From an uncultured Bacteroidales bacterium (GTDB lineage: Bacteria > Bacteroidota > Bacteroidia > Bacteroidales > Paludibacteraceae), in contig CAKULK010000005.1 of the NCBI GenBank assembly GCA_934667275.1, positions 62,001 through 126,000 on the forward strand: DNA of 64,000 nucleotides, in the 5' to 3' direction. Of this stretch, positions 17,649-25,468 are shown in pieces (position 1 is the stretch's first letter; each line of letters starts with the position of its first letter). Below the pieces are notes generated by a model that did not search any database, had not been told where the DNA came from, and saw nothing but the letters and a program-made list of their open reading frames with translations. Position numbers and translations under genes: made by a program.

Positions 17649-17903
17649 TCAATTCTCCAAACTCTTAAACATTTCGTCCACCGAAGTGAAAACAGGGCTT
17701 ATTCTTCCATGTTCTAAATCCTCTATGGCCAACTCTAACCCTGTCTTTTTCTTCTTTAGGGCAGAAGGCTTGACTTTACCATAAGTCGCACTCACAGCAG
17801 CCTGTGGTGCTTTCACAATAGTAACCCCCTCAATGCTACTAAGCACCCTTTTTAGACTCGGCAATATATTCTTATTCTCCACGTTCAATAGAATCTGTTC
17901 CAT
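17649..17903 (-). CDS. Type II antitoxin paired with the YafQ toxin
   Basis: An 84-residue acidic-ended protein. ATG at 17903 is chosen because AGGAGA lies 7 bases upstream; a TTG two codons earlier is less likely. The C-terminal half (GLELAIEDLEHGRISPVFTSVDEMFKSLEN) resembles the toxin-binding tail of RelB/DinJ-like antitoxins of Bacteroidetes. The N-terminal half is not a clear ribbon-helix-helix and may instead form a Phd-like fold. Identification rests mainly on position and size. Confidence 0.75.
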   Translation of the reverse strand: MEQILLNVENKNILPSLKRVLSSIEGVTIVKAPQAAVSATYGKVKPSALKKKKTGLELAIEDLEHGRISPVFTSVDEMFKSLEN

Positions 17904-17925
17904 ATTCAATTCTCCTTTCTTGCGG

Positions 17926-17957
17926 CAAAGTTACTTATTTTCTGTGACATACACAAA
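17926..17957 (-). promoter_or_regulatory. Promoter of the toxin-antitoxin operon
   Basis: Minus strand TTTG (17957-17954), 20 bp, TAACTTTG (17933-17926), placed directly upstream of the antitoxin ribosome-binding site. Confidence 0.72.
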
Positions 17958-17963
17958 TATTAC

Positions 17964-19058
17964 TTATATTTCGTCATCATAAAGGTGCTCAGTTCTTGCA
18001 ACATAGTAACTAACGCCAACATAGTACATAATGTCTCCGCCTTTACTAAGTGATTTTTGGAATGAAATAAAAATGGGAGGATAATCATATCCGTCAATAT
18101 ATGCGCCGCATAAGCAGTATTTTTCTTCGTCTTTATCTGTAGTCATTTTGAGATTAGAATACTTTCTCTCATATTGACTTTTGATATTCTCGAAAGCCAT
18201 TAGTGCTTCTTCTTTTCGCCATGAGAAAAATGGCTTTTGTAAATCAACGGAAACTAATTTTCCTTTTGCAAAATAGAATGTAGCATAGTCATATGTAATG
18301 CCACCAATTGTTGTTTTGTAATAACGTAATGTATGTGAATCAGAATCTAAAAGTCTATCACTTTTGAGTTCTATGGTTCTACGCACAGTTTCTCTATCAT
18401 CGCCAAACTTAACGCCGGCAACCCCATATACCTTGTTCTTTTCGCAATAGTTTGGCAAATTATTAAACTCCTCCTCTAATTGTCTCATCCCTAAAATAAT
18501 GAGTTTATAATAGGCATCCCCATTTGCATATAAACAGCCAAATGTACTATCTGACAAGAACGTCACGACCATAGTATGCTCATCATGTCGAGACCATATT
18601 TTATTACCATAAAATGCAGGAATATCTATCATTTGCTTAAATAATAATGTGCTATCTGCTACCTCTAAATGTCCATATCTCTTATCAAGATTTGCCTGCA
18701 CTCTTTCTGCATACTTAAAGCAATTTTCGTTGCAATTTTCTCGCATAGTTATAGCAAAAAGAGTATCATTCCAAAAACTAACATTAATAGAATGAAACTC
18801 CTGCTCCTCATAGTTATAGTTTCCTTCATATTCACAGATGGAAAATTGTATTCCAAAAGAACTATTTTCACCAACAATAGTACTATCTAACCTGTAAAGT
18901 AAGTTAAGTCCCTGCGAAATCATTGCCGCTTGTACTTCTTCACTTGTAGATTTGCCAAGGGTACATCCGAAAAATGTGTTTTGAACACTCGTTTCTGCCA
19001 ACATGGATAATGCAGAAACCATTGCCATAGCAAAAAGATAAAATCGTTTCATATTCAT
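17964..19058 (-). CDS. Unknown exported protein with two similar halves
   Basis: I do not recognise this 364-residue protein. It begins with a signal peptide (KRFYLFAMAMVSALSMLAETS); a second ATG two codons in is equally good. Two halves look related: 'NTFFGCTLGKSTSEEVQAAM' (about 27-46) resembles 'VAGVKFGDDRETVRRTIELK' (about 210-229). Each is followed by a beta-rich stretch and then 'a..vqanLDKRYGHLEV' or 'aFENIKSQYERKYSNLKM'. This suggests an internal duplication of a roughly 150-residue domain. The protein is probably periplasmic, since there is no lipobox and no barrel signature. Base composition is noticeably more A/T rich than the flanking core genes, which may mean recent acquisition. 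A strong promoter lies some 360 bases upstream. Confidence 0.65.
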   Translation of the reverse strand: MNMKRFYLFAMAMVSALSMLAETSVQNTFFGCTLGKSTSEEVQAAMISQGLNLLYRLDSTIVGENSSFGIQFSICEYEGNYNYEEQEFHSINVSFWNDTLFAITMRENCNENCFKYAERVQANLDKRYGHLEVADSTLLFKQMIDIPAFYGNKIWSRHDEHTMVVTFLSDSTFGCLYANGDAYYKLIILGMRQLEEEFNNLPNYCEKNKVYGVAGVKFGDDRETVRRTIELKSDRLLDSDSHTLRYYKTTIGGITYDYATFYFAKGKLVSVDLQKPFFSWRKEEALMAFENIKSQYERKYSNLKMTTDKDEEKYCLCGAYIDGYDYPPIFISFQKSLSKGGDIMYYVGVSYYVARTEHLYDDEI

Positions 19059-19183
19059 TAGATTTTTATACTCTATGTTATTGCGAAAACTATTATACGG
19101 TACGGACAGCCCTACAGAACGGCAACAAGAAGAGTGAGATTTGAAACGCGCTTTGTGTTAGGAAAGCCCCAACAAAACACAAA

Positions 19184-19412
19184 AAAGCAGATGTTCTCTC
19201 ATCTCTTGTCGCGTGGCTGTAGGAATTGCCAAAAATAAGAAAGACAAGTGCAACATCTGCGAATGCAGACGCTCACAACTTATCCGATCTTATTTTGCCT
19301 TTTAGAACTTCCTACATTCCGCGACAAATACCGAATAAATAGCAAACGCTATTAATTAAGGAGTGATATGTACTGCAAACCTATGGCACACTCCTCGCTA
19401 TAAAGTTTGTTT
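19184..19412 (-). ncRNA. Candidate structured small RNA with a long rod-like hairpin
   Basis: A perfect promoter on the minus strand (19450-19419) has no plausible coding frame behind it for about 360 bases. Read on the minus strand the region first offers AGGAGTG/CACTCCT (19395-19359), then AATAGC-GTTT-GCTATT (19353-19338). Next comes a 122-base rod: TTGTCGCG pairs with CGCGACAA (19327-19320 with 19213-19206), TGTAGGAA with TTCCTACA, AAAATAAGA with TCTTATTTT, closed by an apical CGTCTGC-ATTC-GCAGATG. It ends with a small AGATG/CATCT hairpin and GCTTTTTT near 19181-19188. The rod with internal bulges recalls 6S RNA but I cannot confirm a family; no tmRNA, RNase P or SRP RNA signature is present. 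A miniature mobile element with inverted ends is the alternative. Ends are approximate. Confidence 0.45.
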
Positions 19413-19418
19413 TGGTTG

Positions 19419-19450
19419 CAAAGATAGTGAAAATCTATGAAGTCTCCAAA
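19419..19450 (-). promoter_or_regulatory. Strong consensus promoter upstream of the candidate RNA
   Basis: Minus strand TTTG (19450-19447), 20 bp, TATCTTTG (19426-19419): a perfect match to the Bacteroidetes consensus. The nearest minus-strand coding start is 360 bases away at 19058. Confidence 0.75.
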
Positions 19451-19502
19451 TTTATTTTTATCATAATTATGGAAAAGTATAGTTTGCCTCGGGGTTCCCT
19501 GC

Positions 19503-19612
19503 TGTCCCCATCGGTACTTCATCGGAACATCATCGGTACTTCATCGGTACTTCGTAAGGAGGATATCGCGACCTTATCGCACCTCTATTACGTTTTTATC
19601 GCGCCCCAACTG
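19503..19612. repeat. Ten-unit imperfect tandem array with an 11-bp period
   Basis: Ten consecutive 11-base blocks without a gap. In the phase 19503-19513, 19514-19524 and so on, seven of the ten blocks end in ATCG; the others end in GTAA, ATTA and ACTG. Units include GTACTTCATCG (twice), GAACATCATCG, CGACCTTATCG and CGTTTTTATCG. The first seven bases vary while the last four are kept, so this is not slippage of one unit. The rest of the 19059-19815 spacer holds the candidate RNA, its promoter and the rsfS promoter; elsewhere in it I see nothing. Confidence 0.8.
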
Positions 19613-19710
19613 CATATTCCAAGTTTCTATAGTTCTTATAATCCTCATGTTTTCTGCACCTTCTGGCTTTCTGCATCCCTACTTGTTTTTGTGCAAAAAA
19701 ATCCCGACAC

Positions 19711-19741
19711 TTGCACACACCGTTTTTTTTTATTAACTTTG
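19711..19741 (+). promoter_or_regulatory. Promoter of rsfS-ftsH
   Basis: TTG at 19711-19713, 20 bp, TAACTTTG at 19734-19741. A run of nine T's fills part of the spacer. Confidence 0.7.
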
Positions 19742-19815
19742 CCGCGAGTTTGCCATATTGGCAGATTACGAATACAACTGATATACGACCAAGAAAAAAC
19801 GGCTGACAACAGCCG

Positions 19816-20190
19816 ATGACCAATAAGATGAAAGAAGTTTCGACCAAAAAACTGTTAGATACCATTGTAGAGGGTATCCAAAACCGTAAGGGACACCACA
19901 TCGTGATTGTGGATTTGCGCCGCCTGAAAGACGCGCCTGTGGATTATTTCGTGATTGCGGAGGGCAACTCGAACACCCAAGTGGTGGCGATTGCCGACGA
20001 GGTGGACGACCATGTGCGCACCACCACCCATGTGCACCCGCTGGCAACCGACGGGCGTGACAACGCCGAGTGGATTGCCATGGACTATGGCACGATATTT
20101 GTCCATATCATGCAGCGCGAGCCCCGTGCCTACTATGACATCGAGCACCTGTGGGCGGACGGCAAAGTGACAGAAATACCCGAAGAGTAA
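19816..20190 (+). CDS. rsfS: Ribosomal silencing factor RsfS
   Basis: Binds ribosomal protein uL14 on the large subunit and blocks subunit joining, which slows translation on nutrient shortage. The 124 residues show the family pattern: VDLRRLKDAPVDYFVIAEGNSNTQVVAIADEV in the middle and DGRDNAEWIAMDYGTIFVHIMQREPRAYYDIEHLWADG near the end. ATG 19816 and ATG 19828 are both possible; the second would remove four residues. It leads a two-gene operon with ftsH, 32 bp downstream, an order often seen in Bacteroidetes. Confidence 0.93.
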   Translation: MTNKMKEVSTKKLLDTIVEGIQNRKGHHIVIVDLRRLKDAPVDYFVIAEGNSNTQVVAIADEVDDHVRTTTHVHPLATDGRDNAEWIAMDYGTIFVHIMQREPRAYYDIEHLWADGKVTEIPEE

Positions 20191-20222
20191 TTCCTGACAT
20201 TAACTATAGAAAACAAAAAGAG

Positions 20223-22340
20223 ATGGCTAATCAACCCAACAACCCCCAGCAGCCGCAGAAGCCCAAACGGTCACGCCTGTCGTGGCTCTACTATGTGGTG
20301 ATGCTGACGCTGCTTGTGCTGCTGTTCTACCCGTTTGGCGGGCGCGGCGTGCAGAAAGACCTGAGTTACACCAAGTTCAGGGCATACATCGAGAACGATG
20401 CGGTGGCATCGCTCGTGGTGAGTGACGACAATACCGCCAAGGCGAAGATACGTCCGGAGAGTTACGCCCTCGTGTTCGGCAACCGCGAGGAGGGCGAGGA
20501 CGTGCGCGGGGAACTGACAGCCCTTATCCCGTCGGTGGAGGAGTTCAGCAAATTCATGGACCAGGTGAACGACAACCGTCAGGCGCAAGGTAAGGCGGCG
20601 ATAGATGTAAGTTACACGAAATCACACGATTACTGGTACCTGATACTAGTGAACGTGTTGCCGCTGCTGCTGATAGTGATGTTCTTCGTGTGGATGAGTC
20701 GCGGTATCGGAGGCGGTGCCGGCGGTGCTGCCAACATCTTCGGTGTGGGCAAAGCCAAGGCGCAGGTGATTGACAAAGACAAGAAAGACAAAGTGACATT
20801 CAAGGACGTTGCCGGTCTCGCGGGCGCGAAACAAGAGGTGGAGGAGGTAGTCTCCTTCCTCAAAGATCCGAAGAAATACACCGACCTCGGCGGCAAGATA
20901 CCCAAGGGCGTGCTGCTGGTAGGCCCTCCCGGGACGGGTAAGACGCTGCTTGCCAAGGCGGTAGCGGGCGAGGCGAATGTGCCGTTCTTCTCGATGTCGG
21001 GCAGCGACTTCGTGGAGATGTTCGTGGGCGTAGGTGCCAGCCGTGTGCGCGATTTGTTCCGCCAAGCCAAAGAGAAAGCACCTGCCATCATCTTTATCGA
21101 CGAGATAGACGCCGTGGGGCGTGCCCGCGGGCGCAACTCGTTTGCGAGCGGAGGCAACGACGAGCGGGAATCGACGCTGAACCAGTTGCTTACGGAGATG
21201 GATGGTTTCGGCACGAACTCGGGTGTCATCATACTGGCAGCCACCAACCGTGCCGATGTGCTGGACCCCGCACTGCTGCGTGCAGGGCGTTTCGACAGGC
21301 AGATACACGTGGAACTGCCTGATTTGCAGGAGCGTAAGGAGATATTCAATGTACACCTGAAACCGCTGAAGTTGGACGACACGGTGGATGTGAACTTCCT
21401 TGCCAAGCAGACTCCTGGCTTCTCGGGTGCGGACATAGCCAACGTGTGCAACGAGGCGGCACTGATTGCCGCGCGCAACAGCCACAAGAAAGTGGGCAAA
21501 CAGGACTTTATGGACGCCGTGGACCGTATCATCGGCGGTCTTGAGCGCAAGAACAAGATAATGACCGACGAGGAGAAACGCTCGGTGGCATATCACGAGG
21601 CGGGGCACGCCACTATCTCGTGGCTGCTGCGATACGGAAACCCGCTGGTGAAGGTGACCATCGTGCCGCGCGGTGTGGCACTCGGGGCGGCATGGTACCT
21701 GCCCGAGGAGCGTCAACTGACCAATCGCGAGCATATCCTCGACGACCTTTGTTCGCTGCTGGGCGGACGTGCTGCCGAAGAGGTGTTCCTGCACCAGACT
21801 TCGACGGGGGCACTCAACGACCTCGAGCGCGCCACCAAGCAGGCGTATGCGATGGTGGCATACTACGGCATGTCCGACAAACTGAAGAATGTCAGTTTCT
21901 ATGACTCCACGGGGCGTTACGACTACGGCTTCACCAAGCCCTATTCGGAGAAGACCGCGGAACTGATTGACGAGGAGACATCGGCTATCATCGCCACACA
22001 GATGGAGCGTGCCAAGCAGATACTGCAAGAGCATGCCGAGGGACACAACCGCATCGCCCAACTGCTGATAGAGCACGAGGTCATCACCTCGGAGGATGTG
22101 GCGGCTATCCTCGGTCCGCGCCCGTGGAAGAGCCGCGAGGACGAGATAATCGAAGCCAACGAGGCTATGCAGGAGGCGGAAAAGAAAGCCCAAGAGGGAA
22201 GTGCCAAACAAGAGCAACCTGCGGAGGAAACAACTGCGACTGAGAATTTAATTCCCTCGAATTCGATGGAATTGACAGAAGATGATGCCCATGGGAGTAC
22301 ATCTGATAATCAGGAAGATACAGAGAAAATGACAAAATAA
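20223..22340 (+). CDS. ftsH: ATP-dependent zinc metalloprotease FtsH
   Basis: A hexameric inner-membrane AAA+ protease that degrades misfolded or regulatory membrane and soluble proteins. I start at ATG 20223 (MANQPNNPQQP), giving 705 residues. Two membrane helices (about 20-37 and 139-158) bracket the periplasmic domain. Then come Walker A GPPGTGKT (234-241), Walker B IIFIDEID, the pore-loop region around SGSDFVEMFVGVGASRVRDLF, the second-region-of-homology ATNRADVLDPALLRAGRFDRQ, and the zinc site HEAGH (458-462). The C-terminal tail is acidic and Glu/Gln-rich, longer than in Escherichia coli and of unknown use. The gene follows rsfS. Confidence 0.96.
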   Translation: MANQPNNPQQPQKPKRSRLSWLYYVVMLTLLVLLFYPFGGRGVQKDLSYTKFRAYIENDAVASLVVSDDNTAKAKIRPESYALVFGNREEGEDVRGELTALIPSVEEFSKFMDQVNDNRQAQGKAAIDVSYTKSHDYWYLILVNVLPLLLIVMFFVWMSRGIGGGAGGAANIFGVGKAKAQVIDKDKKDKVTFKDVAGLAGAKQEVEEVVSFLKDPKKYTDLGGKIPKGVLLVGPPGTGKTLLAKAVAGEANVPFFSMSGSDFVEMFVGVGASRVRDLFRQAKEKAPAIIFIDEIDAVGRARGRNSFASGGNDERESTLNQLLTEMDGFGTNSGVIILAATNRADVLDPALLRAGRFDRQIHVELPDLQERKEIFNVHLKPLKLDDTVDVNFLAKQTPGFSGADIANVCNEAALIAARNSHKKVGKQDFMDAVDRIIGGLERKNKIMTDEEKRSVAYHEAGHATISWLLRYGNPLVKVTIVPRGVALGAAWYLPEERQLTNREHILDDLCSLLGGRAAEEVFLHQTSTGALNDLERATKQAYAMVAYYGMSDKLKNVSFYDSTGRYDYGFTKPYSEKTAELIDEETSAIIATQMERAKQILQEHAEGHNRIAQLLIEHEVITSEDVAAILGPRPWKSREDEIIEANEAMQEAEKKAQEGSAKQEQPAEETTATENLIPSNSMELTEDDAHGSTSDNQEDTEKMTK

Positions 22341-22414
22341 TGCATTTTTCTGCCCGGAAAGTGTAGTTTTTTGCCCTTTTTTGCGTCTAATATATAGAGA
22401 CCTGTGTTTTGGGG

Positions 22415-22442
22415 GAGTAAAGAATAAGGAGTAAGGAATAAG
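22415..22442 (+). repeat. Four heptamer repeats in the ftsH-M16 spacer
   Basis: GAGTAAA, GAATAAG, GAGTAAG and GAATAAG stand in direct succession, a 7-bp period alternating GAG and GAA starts. The surrounding 150-bp spacer otherwise shows only T-rich sequence and no clear promoter box. Confidence 0.6.
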
Positions 22443-22493
22443 GACGCAGATAATAATAGGAACAAGGGATAGCAATTAACAAATAAATCTTTT

Positions 22494-25301
22494 ATGAAGA
22501 AACTCATTCTTAGCACATTAGTGCTGGCGTTGGGCTTGACCGCCGCAGCGCAACAACCGCAGCCGCTGCCCATTGACTCGGCTGTACGTGTAGGGCACCT
22601 CGACAACGGGCTGACCTACTACATCCGCCACAACGAGTACCCCAAACAGCGTGCGGAGTTCCATATCGCACAGGCAGTGGGTGCTATCCTCGAGGAGGAC
22701 AACCAGAACGGTCTGGCGCACTTCCTCGAGCACATGGCTTTCAATGGCACCGAGCACTTCCCTGGCAAGGGTATCATCGAGTACTTCGAGTCTATCGGTG
22801 TGAACTTCGGTGGCAACATCAATGCTTACACTTCGTTGGACGAGACCGTCTATCGCCTCTCCGACGTGCCTACCTACCGCGAGGGGATTGTCGACTCCGC
22901 CCTGCTTGTGATGCACGACTGGGCTTGCGGTCTGTCGCTTCTGCCCGAAGAGATTGACGCAGAGCGCGGTGTGATACGCGAGGAATGGCGCACGGGTGCG
23001 GATGCCAACCGCCGTATGTGGAAGGCTATCAACCCGCTCAAGTTCCCCAACAGCCAGTATGCAAAGCGCGATGTGATTGGTGACACCGCTGTCATCAACA
23101 ACTTTGCTTACGATGCACTCCGCTCCTACTACCACAAGTGGTATGGTCCTGACAACCAAGCCATTGTCGTAGTAGGTGATATTGACGTGGACGCTATCGA
23201 GGCGAAGATTAAAGCCCTGTGGGCTGACGTGCCTGCCCGTGAGAACCGCGGTGAGCGTCCTCTCTACTCGGTGGACGACAACCAGGAGCCTATCGTGGCT
23301 ATCGTTACCGACAAAGAGGGGCAATACACCCGCATCGAGTTGGACTACAAGAAAGCCAAACTGCCTGAGGCACTGCGCGGTACCGATGTGGATTATACGC
23401 TCTCGATGGCGCAAAACCTCATCTGCGGTATGCTCAACAACCGCCTGCAGGACTTGGCTGTTGACCCCAACGCGTCGTTTGTAGGCGCAGGCTCCTACTA
23501 CACCGAGTTGGTGAAGGAGAAAGATGCTTTTGTGGCTATCTATGTGGCTAAGGATGGTCAGGAGACGCAGGCATACAAAGACCTGCTCACCCAGATGGAG
23601 AAGATGCGCCGCTATGGCTTCACCCAGTCGGAACTCGACCGTGTGTGGACGGAGACAGAGTCGTCCTACGAGAAGCAGTACAACGAGCGCAACTCGGTAC
23701 GCAACATCACCTACACCCGCGAATATATCCGCAACTTCTTGGACGATGAAGTCATCCCGGGCATCGAATGGGAGTACAAGACCCTGCCTATGCTGCGCCA
23801 GATGATTACCCTCGATATGCTCAACCAGATGGCAAAGTCCTTCATCACCGACGAGAACCTGATTATTGCCATCACCGCACCCGAGAAAGAGAGCGTGAAC
23901 CTGCCTACCGAGCAGCAGATACGCGACCTTCTGGCTGAGTCGAAGGAGTGGAAAATCGCTGAGCCTATAGAGGAGGCTATCCGCACCACCTTGGTGGAGA
24001 AGGCTCCCAAAGCAGGCAAAATCAAGAAGACGGCTTACAACGAGGCACTTGGTACCACCGAGTGGACCCTCTCCAACGGTGTGCGCGTTATCCTCAAACC
24101 GACCACCTTCAAGCAGGACGAGATACTGATGTCGGCGCGCTCGTTTGGCGGTACCTCCACCGTGGCGGACGTCAACGACCTGCCATCCGCACAGTTTGCA
24201 ACGGAAATCATTGAGTTCTGCGGTATCGGCGACTTCAGCCTGACCGAGTTGCAGAAGGCCCTCACGGGCAAGTACGTGAGCGTCAGCCCGTCTATCTCGA
24301 GCACCACCGATGCCATGAGCGGCAGTTCCAACATCAAGGACCTCGAGACCATGCTCCAACTCAACTACCTCTACTTCACGGCTCCCCGCCGCGACGAGAA
24401 GGCATTCGAGGCACTCAAGGGCATTATGGCTACCCAACTCAAGAACAAAGAGGCGAACCCCAAATACGCATGGAGTGATTCTATCCAGATGATGGCTACC
24501 AACAACTCGCCGCGTACTATCATTCAGGACGAGAAGATGCTCGCGGCTGTGGACATGGACAAGGCTATCGCGTTCTACAAACAACGCTTTGCCAACCCTG
24601 CCGACTTCACGTTCTTCTTCACGGGTAACATTGACCCTGCCGACCCTGCCTTCCAGAAGATGGTATGCACATGGATTGGCGGCATGAAGACCACGAAGAA
24701 GCATGAGTCGTTTGTGGACAACAATGTACGTGTCACCCCGGGTATCCAGAAGAACTACTTCACCCGCGAGATGCACACCCATACGGCTTCCAACTTTATC
24801 CAATACACCTCTTATGATATTCCTTATACCATAGAGAATATGCTCAATATGCGCATGATTGGACGTATCCTCAGCACCCGCTACCTGGAGTCTATCCGTG
24901 AGCGCGAGGGTGGCTCGTATGGTGTAGGTGTGGCAGGCCGCTTGTACCGCAATCCTGTGGCAGAGGCTGAGTTGCTCATGCAGTTCGACACCGACCCCGA
25001 GAAGCAGGAGAAACTGATGGGTATCATCCACGAAGAGATGCAGACCATCATCGACAATGGTCCGTTGGCTACCGACCTCGGCAAGGAGAAGGAGTCCATG
25101 CTCAAGGACTACGACGAGAACCTCGAGAAGAACGGCTATTGGCTCAACACCATTCTGTATAGTTACTACACCTATGGTGAGAACTACCTGACCGGGTACC
25201 CCGAGGCAGTACGCGCCCTGTCGGCAGAGTCCGTACAGGCAATGTTGCGCAAACTCGTCAGCGCAGGCAACATGTTCGAGGTAGTGATGCTACCCGAATA
25301 A
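22494..25301 (+). CDS. Periplasmic M16 family zinc protease (PqqL-like)
   Basis: A large secreted metallopeptidase of the insulinase/pitrilysin family. The signal peptide is KKLILSTLVLALGLTAAAQ. The inverted zinc motif HFLEH is at residues 76-80, and the third ligand is probably a Glu in the PEEIDAERGVIREEWR block (about 151-166). The C-terminal half is a second M16 domain without HxxEH and would form the other side of the clamshell. 935 residues is the usual two-domain length. Related proteins in gut bacteria process peptides in the periplasm. The gene ends with a good terminator and may be transcribed alone. Confidence 0.92.
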   Translation: MKKLILSTLVLALGLTAAAQQPQPLPIDSAVRVGHLDNGLTYYIRHNEYPKQRAEFHIAQAVGAILEEDNQNGLAHFLEHMAFNGTEHFPGKGIIEYFESIGVNFGGNINAYTSLDETVYRLSDVPTYREGIVDSALLVMHDWACGLSLLPEEIDAERGVIREEWRTGADANRRMWKAINPLKFPNSQYAKRDVIGDTAVINNFAYDALRSYYHKWYGPDNQAIVVVGDIDVDAIEAKIKALWADVPARENRGERPLYSVDDNQEPIVAIVTDKEGQYTRIELDYKKAKLPEALRGTDVDYTLSMAQNLICGMLNNRLQDLAVDPNASFVGAGSYYTELVKEKDAFVAIYVAKDGQETQAYKDLLTQMEKMRRYGFTQSELDRVWTETESSYEKQYNERNSVRNITYTREYIRNFLDDEVIPGIEWEYKTLPMLRQMITLDMLNQMAKSFITDENLIIAITAPEKESVNLPTEQQIRDLLAESKEWKIAEPIEEAIRTTLVEKAPKAGKIKKTAYNEALGTTEWTLSNGVRVILKPTTFKQDEILMSARSFGGTSTVADVNDLPSAQFATEIIEFCGIGDFSLTELQKALTGKYVSVSPSISSTTDAMSGSSNIKDLETMLQLNYLYFTAPRRDEKAFEALKGIMATQLKNKEANPKYAWSDSIQMMATNNSPRTIIQDEKMLAAVDMDKAIAFYKQRFANPADFTFFFTGNIDPADPAFQKMVCTWIGGMKTTKKHESFVDNNVRVTPGIQKNYFTREMHTHTASNFIQYTSYDIPYTIENMLNMRMIGRILSTRYLESIREREGGSYGVGVAGRLYRNPVAEAELLMQFDTDPEKQEKLMGIIHEEMQTIIDNGPLATDLGKEKESMLKDYDENLEKNGYWLNTILYSYYTYGENYLTGYPEAVRALSAESVQAMLRKLVSAGNMFEVVMLPE

Positions 25302-25324
25302 AGAAATCGCAAAACAACAACTAA

Positions 25325-25360
25325 CAAGGTGTCTGACTCATATCAGACATCTTGTTTTTG
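25325..25360 (+). terminator. Rho-independent terminator after the M16 protease gene
   Basis: CAAGGTGTCTGA-CTCATA-TCAGACATCTTG, a 12-base stem with one G-T pair, followed by TTTTTG. It begins 23 bases after the stop. Confidence 0.82.
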
Positions 25361-25390
25361 TCTAAAAGGAAACTGAAGTGCCATTGGCCC

Positions 25391-25421
25391 TTGCATAGTT
25401 GAGAAAAAAGCAGTAACTTTG
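25391..25421 (+). promoter_or_regulatory. Promoter of the TonB-dependent receptor gene
   Basis: TTG at 25391-25393, 20 bp, TAACTTTG at 25414-25421; the ATG follows 47 bases later. Confidence 0.7.
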
Positions 25422-25468
25422 TAGGCTTTTGCTACTCACTCTGGAGTGAGCAGCAATTAAACCTCTCA

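Noticed and set aside
19059..19450. tmRNA, RNase P RNA or SRP RNA in the large spacer
   Set aside because: None of the signature sequences (tRNA-like ends with CCA, GAGGAAAGTCC, GGTCAGG-GGAAGG-AGCA) is present on either strand.
19412..19819. A possible 135-residue plus-strand protein upstream of rsfS
   Set aside because: It would run through the 11-bp repeat array and the rsfS promoter, has no ribosome-binding site and resembles no protein.
22518..25031. An 837-codon open frame on the minus strand opposite the M16 protease
   Set aside because: Its sequence is low-complexity Leu/Val/His/Arg without any recognisable motif; the plus frame has a signal peptide and the zinc site.
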